The translations under genes and the position numbers were made by a program. The notes under the pieces are model-generated. The model was not told where the DNA came from. It did no database searches and saw only the letters and a list, made by a program, of their open reading frames with translations. A stretch of 64,000 nucleotides of DNA from an uncultured Dehalococcoidia bacterium. Its GTDB lineage: Bacteria; Chloroflexota; Dehalococcoidia; Lucifugimonadales; GCA-2712585. Location of the stretch: contig OX638324.1 in the NCBI GenBank assembly GCA_951812825.1, forward strand, positions 2,395,141 to 2,459,140. Direction: 5' to 3'. Shown piece by piece: positions 25,916 through 34,463 of this stretch (the stretch's first letter is position 1; the number at the start of each line of letters is the position of its first letter).

Positions 25916-26854
25916 TTGAGTCCTACTTCATACGCTTTCTTCGAAGGTGATTTCGTTCCGATGGAGGAAGCCAAAGTCGGAATCGATACCCATGCTCTTC
26001 ACTACGGCACCGGGGTTTTCGAGGGCATCCGCGGCAACTGGAACGCCGAAAAGGAGGCCCTCTACGTGTTCCGGCTGCGGGAGCATTACGAGCGCCTGAC
26101 CCAGGGCTGCCGCCTGCTGATGATGGACATCCCCTACTCCGTGGACGACCTTTGCGACATCACCATCGAGCTCATTCGACGCTGCGGCTACAAGCAGGAC
26201 ATCTACATTCGCCCCCTGGCCTACAAGAGCGCCCGCCTCATCGCCAACCTGAAGCTCCACGAACTGGAAAGCGACTTCTGTCTGATGACAATCCCCTTCG
26301 GCGACTACCTGGAGACGGACGCCCTCCGCTGCTGCACCTCCACCTGGCGCAGGCCCGACGACCGCTCCATTCCGCCCCACTTCAAGATGACGGGCGTGTA
26401 CATCAACAGCATTCTGGCCAAGACGGAGGCTGTCCTCGCAGGGTTCGACGAGGCTATCCTGCTGAATTCCGACGATCACGTTTCCGAGGGCGCCGGCGAG
26501 AACCTCTTCATGGTCCTCGACGGCAAACTGATTACGCCTCCCCTGGGGGACGGCATCCTGCCCGGTATTACTCGCTCCACCATCATGGAGGTAGCCCGGG
26601 AAGAGTTGAGGCTGGAAGTGGTGGAGAGTCACATCAGCCGAACCGAGCTCTACATTGCAGATGAGTGCTTCCTTACGGGCACCGCCGCCCACCTGACCCC
26701 CATGGTGGAGCTGGACAACCGGAAGATTGGCGACGGGTCCGTCGGCCCCATCTCCAAGGCCCTTCGGGAGATATATTTTGAAATAGTCGGGGGCAACAAC
26801 CCCAAGTACATGCACTGGTGCACCCCCGCGGTGCCCAAGGCCCCGGCCTCCTAG
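25916..26854 (+). CDS. ilvE: Branched-chain amino acid aminotransferase
   Basis: PLP fold-type IV aminotransferase (312 aa) that makes valine, leucine and isoleucine from their 2-oxoacids with glutamate. The N-terminal FFEGDFVPMEEAKVGIDTHA and HYGTGVFEGIRG are the family signature; the PLP lysine is in PPHFKMTGVYINSILAKTEA, and SEGAGENLFMVLDGKLITPP and LPGITRSTIMEVAREEL are the cofactor-phosphate region. The start is TTG with AGGGGGAG 7 bases upstream; no ATG fits the family N terminus. It leads an operon with plsY. Confidence 0.93.
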   Translation: MSPTSYAFFEGDFVPMEEAKVGIDTHALHYGTGVFEGIRGNWNAEKEALYVFRLREHYERLTQGCRLLMMDIPYSVDDLCDITIELIRRCGYKQDIYIRPLAYKSARLIANLKLHELESDFCLMTIPFGDYLETDALRCCTSTWRRPDDRSIPPHFKMTGVYINSILAKTEAVLAGFDEAILLNSDDHVSEGAGENLFMVLDGKLITPPLGDGILPGITRSTIMEVAREELRLEVVESHISRTELYIADECFLTGTAAHLTPMVELDNRKIGDGSVGPISKALREIYFEIVGGNNPKYMHWCTPAVPKAPAS

Positions 26855-26887
26855 AGACCGGGCAGCATTATGGTGGGTCCCTAAATC

Positions 26888-27514
26888 TTGGCGTGGGAGA
26901 GTTTTAGCTGGATTGGCATAGCCTTTGTGGCGTACCTGATTGGTTCTTTTCCGACGGCTAATCTCGCCGGGCGCTGGCTGAAGCGCCAGGACATCCGGGA
27001 CATGGGGGACCAGAACGCCGGCGCCGCCAACGTCTATAGAAACTTGGGAGCGCGAGCCGGCCTGACCGTGGGGACGGTGGACATCGGTAAGGGCGTCCTT
27101 GCCGTGCTGCTGGCAAAGTTCGTCGGAGGGGGAACGGCCCTCCAGATGACCGCCGGGCTGGCAGCCGTCGCCGGGCACAACTGGCCCTTCTTCCTCCAGT
27201 TTCGCGGCGGAAGGGGCGCCGCAACCACCCTCGGGGTATTCATGGGCCTCATCCCCCTGCCCGCCGTCCCACTATCCCTTGGCGCGCTGCTGATTCTCGC
27301 CCTCTCCAGACGATCAACCGTTGCCCTCATCTTCTTCTTCCTGTCCATGCCCCTGGTGGCATGGCTCACGGGAGTGGGCATTGAGTTCATCGGCTACGTG
27401 GTACTTCTTCCCGTAGTGGTGGGCATAACCCATTTCTCCAGCCAGCGCAAAGTCGAAAAGCCCTTAGTGCAGCCGGAGCAGCGCGCCGGAATACCGACGC
27501 CGGAGAGTCAGTGA
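26888..27514 (+). CDS. plsY: Acyl-phosphate glycerol-3-phosphate acyltransferase
   Basis: Integral membrane enzyme (208 aa) transferring the acyl group from acyl-phosphate to glycerol-3-phosphate, the first step of phospholipid synthesis. The three family motifs are present: GSFPTANLAGR with MGDQNAGAANVYRNLG, VDIGKG, and AGHNWPFFLQFRGGRGAATT. The second residue of the usual GGKG loop is Arg rather than Lys. Starts at TTG 26888. Its stop is directly followed by the next gene (GTG 27515), so the two are co-translated. Confidence 0.9.
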   Translation: MAWESFSWIGIAFVAYLIGSFPTANLAGRWLKRQDIRDMGDQNAGAANVYRNLGARAGLTVGTVDIGKGVLAVLLAKFVGGGTALQMTAGLAAVAGHNWPFFLQFRGGRGAATTLGVFMGLIPLPAVPLSLGALLILALSRRSTVALIFFFLSMPLVAWLTGVGIEFIGYVVLLPVVVGITHFSSQRKVEKPLVQPEQRAGIPTPESQ

Positions 27515-27919
27515 GTGTCCTTTGAGGCCGACTACATCCTGTTTATCTTTCTTGCGTCTCTGGGAGTGGTACAGCTGGCGGCCCTCAAGAACCGTCTCAA
27601 GGGCCTCTGCTTCATCAGAATTCCCGTCCTCAACCTCGCCCTGGCCCTCGCGCTGGTGGCCGGATCCTTCCTCTGGTTCTTCATAAGCGAGCCTAGAAAC
27701 CTCCCCGACACCGGAGACGGCCTGGACGGAAACCAGCAAGCCATGTATTCCGTAGTGGCGGCCATCAGCGCGGTGCTGTTTTCCCTTGCGGCAACTTCCT
27801 TGATCAACCTCGGTATCCATAGAGGCGGCGATAGACAGGAGTCGGGCCTGCAGGCCATGAGGCGCGCTACCTACTTCTCCGCGCTGAGACGCACCCTGAG
27901 CAGGCTGTGGAAGGACTGA
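27515..27919 (+). CDS. Small three-TM membrane protein of unknown function
   Basis: 134 aa with three hydrophobic segments (about residues 5-24, 42-60 and 74-94). I do not recognise a family. It begins on the base after the plsY stop and overlaps the PAP2-like gene start by 13 bases, so it belongs to a plsY-X-PAP2 lipid-related cluster. A role in membrane lipid or cell-envelope metabolism is inference from position only. Confidence 0.65.
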   Translation: MSFEADYILFIFLASLGVVQLAALKNRLKGLCFIRIPVLNLALALALVAGSFLWFFISEPRNLPDTGDGLDGNQQAMYSVVAAISAVLFSLAATSLINLGIHRGGDRQESGLQAMRRATYFSALRRTLSRLWKD

Positions 27920-28500
27920 AGAACCTCGACCTGGAGATGGTCACGCTGCTCAACCGGCTGGTCGGGTGGCAAAACTGGCTGGACGTCATCGGGGAGGCGC
28001 TAGTCAGCGACTATCTGATTCCGGTGATGCTGATTCTGGGCCTGATGTGGCTATGGTTCTCCACGGATGAACCGTCATCCTCTGGGCTTCCCGCCAAGAA
28101 GACCGTCATCGCCGCAATCCTGGCCATGGCCTTCGCCAACCTGGCGGTGCTGGTGCTGAACGAAGTGTATTTCCGCCCTCGGCCCTTCACCGAAGTGGAA
28201 CTGAACCTGCTATTCTACCGGCCCACGGACTCCTCCTTCCCCTCCAACCCGGCAGCTCTCTCCTTCGCTCTGTCCTTCAGCGTACTACGGCAACAGCGCC
28301 GCCTCGGCCTGGCGTTGATGGCCCTCGCCTCCGTCTGGAGCCTGTCCCGCGTCTTCGCCGGCGTCTTCTATCTCACCGACGTGGCAGCCGGTGCGGCAAT
28401 CGGCGTCGCCATCGCCTTGGGAGCCGCCTGGCTGCTGCGCTGGCTGGAACCGCTTCCCACCGCGGTGGTACGGCTTATCCGAACCCTGCATCTGGCATGA
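27907..28500 (+). CDS. PAP2-superfamily membrane protein lacking the catalytic histidines
   Basis: 197 aa with about six hydrophobic segments in the layout of PAP2 phosphatases. The three-part PAP2 signature is K-x6-RP, PSGH, SR-x5-H-x3-D. Here the arginine of the first part is present (FRPRPF, Asn85 in place of Lys), the second reads PSNP (112-115), and the third SRVFAGVFYLTD (147-158) has Phe154 in place of His. Both catalytic histidines are missing, so it should not have normal phosphatase activity. The GTG start overlaps the preceding gene. Possibly a lipid-binding or chaperone-like paralogue. Confidence 0.7.
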   Translation: MEGLKNLDLEMVTLLNRLVGWQNWLDVIGEALVSDYLIPVMLILGLMWLWFSTDEPSSSGLPAKKTVIAAILAMAFANLAVLVLNEVYFRPRPFTEVELNLLFYRPTDSSFPSNPAALSFALSFSVLRQQRRLGLALMALASVWSLSRVFAGVFYLTDVAAGAAIGVAIALGAAWLLRWLEPLPTAVVRLIRTLHLA

Positions 28501-28554
28501 ACCCGCCCTGCGGGGTATGATGAAACCAACTGAGTTCGATGAGGAGGCCCGTCA

Positions 28555-30474
28555 ATTCCTCAGCTAAACGAATTCCTAAAAGAGATACGTCAGGAATCTA
28601 AGACCCTTTCGTGGGAAGGAACCTTCCGGGAGTACCTGGAAATGGTCATCTCCAATCCCTCCCTCTCCCGCCTCTCCCACCAAAGAATCTACGATATGCT
28701 CCAGTGGGCCGGCGCCGGCGCCCCCGATGGCAAAGGCGTCAACTATCCCATCTTCGACAACCTGTTTGGCGCCCGTAAGACCGTCCGGAGACTTAACCAG
28801 ATCTTCCACGCCGCTTCCCAGATTCCCGAGGGGCGGCGGCGCATTCTGCTGCTCATGGGGCCGCCGGGCAGCGGTAAGTCCAGCCTCGTCAACGCCCTCA
28901 AACGGGGGCTGGAACGCTACTCCCGCACTGACGAAGGCGCCCTCTACGCCATCGCGGGCTGCCCCATGCAGGAAGAACCTCTCCACCTGGTGCCCGAACA
29001 TCGAAGAGACGAATTTAAGAAGACCTACGGGATAAACGTAGAGGGCGAACTCTGCCCCCGCTGCCGGGACACCCTGCGTAGCGACTATGACGGCGATATA
29101 GCTGCCGTCAAGTTACGCCGGGTGGTGCTCGGTGAATTGGAGGGCGTCGGCATCGGCTCCTTCGTCGCCAACAGTCCCCAGGGCCAGAACCTGGACAGGC
29201 TCATAGGCAGCGTCAACCTGGACCTGCTGGCCAAAGACCGGCTGGAGGGCTCTGGCAAGGCCTTCCGCATGGACGGCGAACTGCAGGCCGCCAACCGGGG
29301 CATTATGGAATTCATCCAGATCTTCCGCTCCGACGACCGCTTCCTGACGGTGGTGCTGGGAGTGAGCCAGGAGCAGCTCATCAAGCTGGGCAGCTTCGGT
29401 TCCGTCTACGTCGACGAGACCATCATCGCCCACAGCAACGAGGCGGAATACATAAACTTCGTGTCCAACAAGGAGTCGGAGGCGCTACTGGACAGGCTGA
29501 TTCTGCTGAAGGCCCCCTACACGCTCGAGCGGTCGGAAGAGGTGAAGATCTACCAGAAACTCCTCTCCGACGCGCCCTTCTCGGACGTCCACGTTTCCCC
29601 CATCACCCTTCCGGTAGTGGCGTCTCTGGCCGTGCTTTCCAGGTTGGAACTGCCGAAACGGACCGGCAAAGACTATCTGAGGAAGCGGATGGAGATGTTG
29701 GACGGCCGCGCCTTGCCCAACTTCGCCCGTGGTCGCCAGTACTCCCTGGAGAAAGAGCGGGACTCCAACGAGGGCATGTTCGGCCTATCGCCCCGCTTCA
29801 TCATCAACCGGCTGGCCGACGCAATCTCGCGGGGCCCCGCCTGCCTGGGGCCTGTGTCCGCCTTGGAAAACCTGGTGGAGGGATTCGGGGAGCGGGCCGT
29901 CGTGGCCGGGGAAGACATTGAACGGCTGCACGCCCTGCTTCCAGAAGCCATTGAGAGCTACAGAGAGCTGGCCGCCCGGCAGATTCGGCGTGCCGCTACG
30001 GACCGGTTCGAGGAGCGGGCGGGGATGGAAGCCGATGCCTATCTGCGGCGGCTGGAGGACCTCTTCTCGGAGAAAGAAGACGCCGACCCCCACCGGGCCC
30101 GGCAGGAAGACGGGGCGTTGCGACCCATAGAGCGGGCCATCAGCGTTCCAGATTCCCGTCGGGAGGATTTCCGCCGGAAAGTGCTGCGAGTCCACCGCGG
30201 GCTGACGGGGAAGGGTGTGCAGACCACCTACCAGTACATACCGCCGTTAGCAGCCGCCCTGGAGGAGCTGCTGCTCCCCAGTTTGAAGGAAGTTTCCGTG
30301 ATGCTGCGTGACACGAAAGAGCAGCTGCATCACAGGGAGGCTATCCGTCACCGGCTGATAGACGACTACGGCTACTGCTCAGAGTGCGCCGACGAACTTA
30401 TCGTCTTCTCCTCCAGCGCCATCAGAGGGCGGACGCCAATTACCGTCAAGAACGGCCGGCTGGTCCGCAAGTAA
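28555..30474 (+). CDS. prkA: PrkA-family serine protein kinase / AAA protein, apparent ATT start
   Basis: About 639 aa, close to the 630-680 of PrkA proteins. The N-terminal AAA-like domain has a Walker A loop (GPPGSGKS, residues 102-109), followed by ELCPRCRDTL and the C-terminal PKA-like kinase domain, ending with ECADELIVFSSSAIRGRTPI. PrkA homologues begin with a conserved stretch (EIRQESKTLSWEGTFREYLE here) that lies upstream of the first ATG at 28642. In this frame a TGA stands at 28540-28542, and the only start-like codon after it is ATT at 28555, preceded by GAGGAGG with 7-base spacing. So either ATT is used or this base is ATG in reality. The usual partners YeaH and SpoVR are not adjacent. 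Confidence 0.8.
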   Translation: MPQLNEFLKEIRQESKTLSWEGTFREYLEMVISNPSLSRLSHQRIYDMLQWAGAGAPDGKGVNYPIFDNLFGARKTVRRLNQIFHAASQIPEGRRRILLLMGPPGSGKSSLVNALKRGLERYSRTDEGALYAIAGCPMQEEPLHLVPEHRRDEFKKTYGINVEGELCPRCRDTLRSDYDGDIAAVKLRRVVLGELEGVGIGSFVANSPQGQNLDRLIGSVNLDLLAKDRLEGSGKAFRMDGELQAANRGIMEFIQIFRSDDRFLTVVLGVSQEQLIKLGSFGSVYVDETIIAHSNEAEYINFVSNKESEALLDRLILLKAPYTLERSEEVKIYQKLLSDAPFSDVHVSPITLPVVASLAVLSRLELPKRTGKDYLRKRMEMLDGRALPNFARGRQYSLEKERDSNEGMFGLSPRFIINRLADAISRGPACLGPVSALENLVEGFGERAVVAGEDIERLHALLPEAIESYRELAARQIRRAATDRFEERAGMEADAYLRRLEDLFSEKEDADPHRARQEDGALRPIERAISVPDSRREDFRRKVLRVHRGLTGKGVQTTYQYIPPLAAALEELLLPSLKEVSVMLRDTKEQLHHREAIRHRLIDDYGYCSECADELIVFSSSAIRGRTPITVKNGRLVRK

Positions 30475-30483
30475 GGTCTGCCC

Positions 30484-32217
30484 CTACCTGCCCACGGCGT
30501 AGGAATCGGCCCGCGGGTCGGCGGCGCCGATCAATGTCCCGAACTCCTGGTTGACCAGTACGCCGCAGAGACCGGCGGCCCGGTATCCCCAGTCGGACAG
30601 CCAGTCGACCTTGTGGCCTCGACGCTCAAGCTCCGCCGCCGCTTCCTTCGAGATTCGGCCCTCCAGCTCTATCCGGCCCGGCGTGTAGGTGTGGGGCCAG
30701 AAGGAATCGGGGTGGCTCCAGCTGGCAGCCCTCGGCTCCTCCACCGCCTGCTGCGGGTCGAGACCGAACTCCACCATGTTTAGGAACATCTGCGCCATCC
30801 CCTGAACCTGCATGTCGCCGCCTGGCGTGCCGAAGGGCATGAACAGCTTCCCGTTCTTGAAGGCCATGGAAGGATTGGGCGTCAGCCTGGGCCGCTTGCC
30901 CGGCTCCAGCCGGGAGGGGTGGCCCTCTTCCAGCCAAGTCTGGGTGCCCCGCGAGGAAACAATCATCCCCAGCCCGGGCACCATCGGCGTTGCGCCGAAA
31001 CTGTCGCTGGGCGTGGCGGAGAATGCGTTCCCCCACTTGTCGACGACGCAGGCGTAGCTGGTATCGGGCCCTGTCGCGCCGGCCTTCGCCCTGGGTGCGG
31101 ACATGGCCGGACCTCGGGACGCCGCGCCCTGGTAGGGCCACGGGTCGCCCATGGGCGGCATCTCGGGGTACGCTCGAGCCATTTCGATGGCAGCCCGCCG
31201 AGCGTCGGCGTAGCCCTTGGAGAGCAGCCCCTCCATGGGAACGTCGACGAAGTCCGGGTCTCCGTAGAAATAGTGCCTGTCGGAAAATGCCAGCTTGATG
31301 GACTCCATTAGCGCATGCAGATAGTCGGCGGAGTTGTGGCCCATGGCCTGCAGGTCAAACCCCTCCATCAGGTTGAGCACGCTGATGAGGCTCGGCCCCT
31401 GGCACCAGGGCCCGCAGGTATAGATGGAGTAATCGCCGTAGGAGCCCATCTCGGGCTTCTCCACGGCAACGGAGAAGTCGGCGAAGTCTTCCATGGTAAA
31501 CAGTCCGCCCTCCGCCTCGGAGAAGGCGACCATCTTTTCCGCAATCTCGCCCTTGTAGAAGAAGTCTCGGGCGGCACGAATGCCCCCTTCACGCCCGCCG
31601 CTGACGTTGGCCCTCTCCATCTCGATCATCTGCTTGAACACGTTGGCCAGGTCCTTCTGCACGAAGGGCTGCGTGGTCTTGATGGGCGTACCGGTGGGGG
31701 CGAATATCTGGGCATCGTAGGGCCACCGTTCCAGTACGCCCGGACGATGGGCGGCTGCGCTCAGGCGGGGCGCGACGGGAAAGCCCTCGTCCGCCAGCCG
31801 GACGGAAGGGCCCACAACCTGCTCGAAGGTCATGGTTCCGTACCGCTCCAACGCCGTCAGCCAGGCGTCACAGGCCGAAGGAACGACGCACCGTTCCATG
31901 CCCAGGGGCAGATCCCCGTACTTGTCTATGAAGTATTCTGCCGTTGCCGCCTTGGGCCAGCCTCCCAGTCCGCTGATGGAGACCACCTCGTTGGTCTCCG
32001 CCATATATACCAGTATCGGGGCTACGCCGGCGAAGCTGGTGAAGTGGGGCTGGGTCACGTTGATAGCAATTCCCGCCGCAACTCCCGCGTCGACGGCGTT
32101 GCCGCCTTCCTCCAACATTTGGTATCCGGCCAGGGAAGCGAAGTAGTTCCCCGACGATATTACGTGGCTCAGGCCCATGGCGGGCGGTCTGTACGAGTTC
32201 ATTCCGTTCGGTGGCAT
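30484..32217 (-). CDS. ggt: Gamma-glutamyltransferase family protein
   Basis: 577-aa Ntn-hydrolase that cleaves gamma-glutamyl compounds such as glutathione. It self-processes before the nucleophile threonine, here Thr386 in GPDTSYACVVDKWGNAFS. Other family motifs are GGNAVDAGVAAGIAINVTQP, LAFSDRHYFYGDPDFVDVP and FGTPGGDMQVQGMAQMFLNM. No signal peptide is visible at the N terminus, so it is probably cytoplasmic, unlike secreted GGTs. The start has AGAGGAGG upstream. Convergent with prkA, only 9 bases apart. Confidence 0.88.
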   Translation of the reverse strand: MPPNGMNSYRPPAMGLSHVISSGNYFASLAGYQMLEEGGNAVDAGVAAGIAINVTQPHFTSFAGVAPILVYMAETNEVVSISGLGGWPKAATAEYFIDKYGDLPLGMERCVVPSACDAWLTALERYGTMTFEQVVGPSVRLADEGFPVAPRLSAAAHRPGVLERWPYDAQIFAPTGTPIKTTQPFVQKDLANVFKQMIEMERANVSGGREGGIRAARDFFYKGEIAEKMVAFSEAEGGLFTMEDFADFSVAVEKPEMGSYGDYSIYTCGPWCQGPSLISVLNLMEGFDLQAMGHNSADYLHALMESIKLAFSDRHYFYGDPDFVDVPMEGLLSKGYADARRAAIEMARAYPEMPPMGDPWPYQGAASRGPAMSAPRAKAGATGPDTSYACVVDKWGNAFSATPSDSFGATPMVPGLGMIVSSRGTQTWLEEGHPSRLEPGKRPRLTPNPSMAFKNGKLFMPFGTPGGDMQVQGMAQMFLNMVEFGLDPQQAVEEPRAASWSHPDSFWPHTYTPGRIELEGRISKEAAAELERRGHKVDWLSDWGYRAAGLCGVLVNQEFGTLIGAADPRADSYAVGR

Positions 32218-32272
32218 AGCGTACCTCCTCTGTATCCGATAGCGTGAGAATAGGGGTCGCCAAGGTCAACTG

Positions 32273-33097
32273 TCAAATTTGGTCTTCCCCCGCAGACCCA
32301 TCGATTATGTCGAGCAGGCCTTCGAGAAACATCCCCACTTCCGAGGGGTCCTTCAATGTATAGCGGGCCGCCGTCTCCCTCGATTGGGAAGCCACAAGAA
32401 TGCCCACGTCCCCGTCGTCCAAAATGGCGAAGGCATCCTCGTCGGTCGTATCGTCGCCGAGATAGAAGGCCACGGAGTTTTCGGCACTCAGCCCCAGACG
32501 TTCCCGAATCCACAGCAACGCCTTGCCTTTGTCCCAATCCACGTCCGGGCGAATCTCGTAGACCATCTTGCCCTGGTTTCTTCTGATCTCAGGATGGTCT
32601 TGAAGCACCTCTTCGACAATCGCATCCACCTCCGGGATCCTCGATGGATGTGCGCGGCGGTAGTGCACGGGCACTGTGTATCCGGTTAGCTGTACGAGGA
32701 CGCCCGGAATATCGGAAAGGGCCGTAGATAGCTTTCGGTACAATGCTTCCAGGCCTTCCTTAAACTCCCGCCCCACGTCCAACCGAAGCCCCGTGCCCGG
32801 CGGCCCGTCGATAACCAAACCGTGGCTCCCGGCGTAGATGACTTTCTGAAGCCCCAGAAACTCTTTCACTGTCTCCACAGACCGGCCGCTGACAATAGCT
32901 GCTGAACACCTTTTCGCCAGTTCGCCGACGAGCTCTGTCATCTCCATCGAAACCTGCGCAAGCTCCGGCCTAGGCATGATGGGCGTGAGCGTCCCATCGT
33001 AGTCGAGAAAGACAATCGCCTTCCGTCCCTCCAGCCGACGCCTGAAGCGGCCCATTTGGGAAAGGGCAGATGGAAGCGGAGGAGTACTGGCGTCCAT
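32273..33097 (-). CDS. otsB: Trehalose-6-phosphate phosphatase
   Basis: HAD-superfamily phosphatase (274 aa). The nucleophile aspartate is in FLDYDGTLTP (Asp32 and Asp34), and the trehalose-phosphatase features RSVETVKEFLGL, YAGSHGLVIDGP and LGDDTTDEDAFAIL are all present. It removes phosphate from trehalose-6-phosphate; trehalose is a common compatible solute. No otsA (synthase) gene is in this window. It starts 5 bases after the end of the MFS gene, so the two share a transcript. Confidence 0.93.
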   Translation of the reverse strand: MDASTPPLPSALSQMGRFRRRLEGRKAIVFLDYDGTLTPIMPRPELAQVSMEMTELVGELAKRCSAAIVSGRSVETVKEFLGLQKVIYAGSHGLVIDGPPGTGLRLDVGREFKEGLEALYRKLSTALSDIPGVLVQLTGYTVPVHYRRAHPSRIPEVDAIVEEVLQDHPEIRRNQGKMVYEIRPDVDWDKGKALLWIRERLGLSAENSVAFYLGDDTTDEDAFAILDDGDVGILVASQSRETAARYTLKDPSEVGMFLEGLLDIIDGSAGEDQI

Positions 33098-33101
33098 GCC
33101 T

Positions 33102-34406
33102 CTATAGTCCTACGCTGGACGCGTTACGAAGTAAAGCAAGCGATTGGGCCGCCAGGGCGATCAACAGAATACAAGCGCCAACCACGTAGATTGCCGTTAG
33201 CGAGACTGAACCGATGGCGGCGTACGCCAGAAGAGGCCCGGAGGCGAAACCCAGATCCTGCCAAGATGCCAGGCGGCTCATTACTTGGGGCCTCCGATGG
33301 ACCGGCGCCATTCCACCCACTGCGGCATTCAAAGAGATGATGGCAGCCGTCACTCCCAGAAACGCCACAGGCAGCCACACAAACGCCCACAAGGCAGGAG
33401 CGTTGGATCCCATCAGAAGCAATGCTGCTACGCACATGGGTATGGCCACGACGGGAATCCGTTCGTGACCGACCCGATCGCCCAGGTATCCCAAAAGAGG
33501 CCCCGCCACATCGGACGTCAAACGAGCCGCCAGCAGCAGTCCGTTCAGGGTCGCTATTCCAATGACAAGGCCCACGATGGCGACCTCGTCTCCCAGCCGC
33601 TCCCTCAGGTAGAAGCCCAGCGTAGAAATCAGGACCCCGCCCATCACAAGATAGAAGGCGAAGGTGGTGAAGCTCGCAGCTAGCAGTTTGTATCGTTGGA
33701 CTGCGTCCATTCCAGGCACGGTCGGCACGAAAAAGTCCCAGGCCCTCTCCCTCAAGCTCCTCGGGGGAGAAGTCTCCGTCGCCCGGAAACCTCCTTTGCT
33801 TTCACTTGAATCAAGGACGGCGTGCCCGCCGGACGTTCGGTAAAGGTCAAGAAAGGCCGGGATACTCACCAGACCCACGGAAGCGATGATGAGAAAACTC
33901 GGCGCCCGCCCCAAAACGTCGAACAGAATCCCTCCAACCAACACAGCCACCAGACTGCCGATGCGTAACCCGCCGCTGAATACCCCCATCAGGCGGCCCC
34001 GCCGGCCGGCCTCCCCCTCCTCCAGGGCCACCAGGTAGCCCGTAAGCCTCAGTATGGAAAAACTCACACCCCAGAGTACTCTCGCCAGCAGCAGCAGGAC
34101 AAACCCTTTCGCAACGCCAAGCATGACGGTGGAGCCCAAGGCAACAATTATGCTGGCCAGGACAGGCCGCGCCGAACCGTAGCGTTGCAGCAGGTACGCC
34201 GCGAGAGGATTGGAAGCAAGCCGGACGAACCGGTTGGCGCTCAATAGCACCCCCACCAGCCCAACAGCCACCCCAAAGGAGCCGACGTCGGAGGGCAACA
34301 CGTTATAGATCATAGCGTCTCCCATAATTACCGCGCCGACGATTATAGTTATCATCAGCACCCGCCGCGGGGCGAACCGGTCCAGTGCAGCCAGGCCCAT
34401 CTTCAT
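33102..34406 (-). CDS. MFS transporter (12-TM)
   Basis: 434 aa with about 12 hydrophobic segments. A charged central loop (about residues 190-230) separates the two halves. Motif-A-like sequences are weak (LQRYGSARPVLASI and YLGDRVGHERIPVV). It lies upstream of and close to otsB, so it may be in the same transcript. A sugar link is suggested only by that neighbour; the substrate is unknown. Confidence 0.8.
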   Translation of the reverse strand: MKMGLAALDRFAPRRVLMITIIVGAVIMGDAMIYNVLPSDVGSFGVAVGLVGVLLSANRFVRLASNPLAAYLLQRYGSARPVLASIIVALGSTVMLGVAKGFVLLLLARVLWGVSFSILRLTGYLVALEEGEAGRRGRLMGVFSGGLRIGSLVAVLVGGILFDVLGRAPSFLIIASVGLVSIPAFLDLYRTSGGHAVLDSSESKGGFRATETSPPRSLRERAWDFFVPTVPGMDAVQRYKLLAASFTTFAFYLVMGGVLISTLGFYLRERLGDEVAIVGLVIGIATLNGLLLAARLTSDVAGPLLGYLGDRVGHERIPVVAIPMCVAALLLMGSNAPALWAFVWLPVAFLGVTAAIISLNAAVGGMAPVHRRPQVMSRLASWQDLGFASGPLLAYAAIGSVSLTAIYVVGACILLIALAAQSLALLRNASSVGL

Positions 34407-34463
34407 CTCAAGGGCGGCGCAAGCCTTTGGCTTTGGATGCGAACTGCGGCTGAGTCGTCGTAG

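Noticed and set aside
28516-28566. Short frame ATG ATG AAA... of 16 codons just before prkA
   Set aside because: It ends at a TAA inside the prkA frame and has no recognisable content. It could be a leader peptide, but nothing supports it beyond the start codons.
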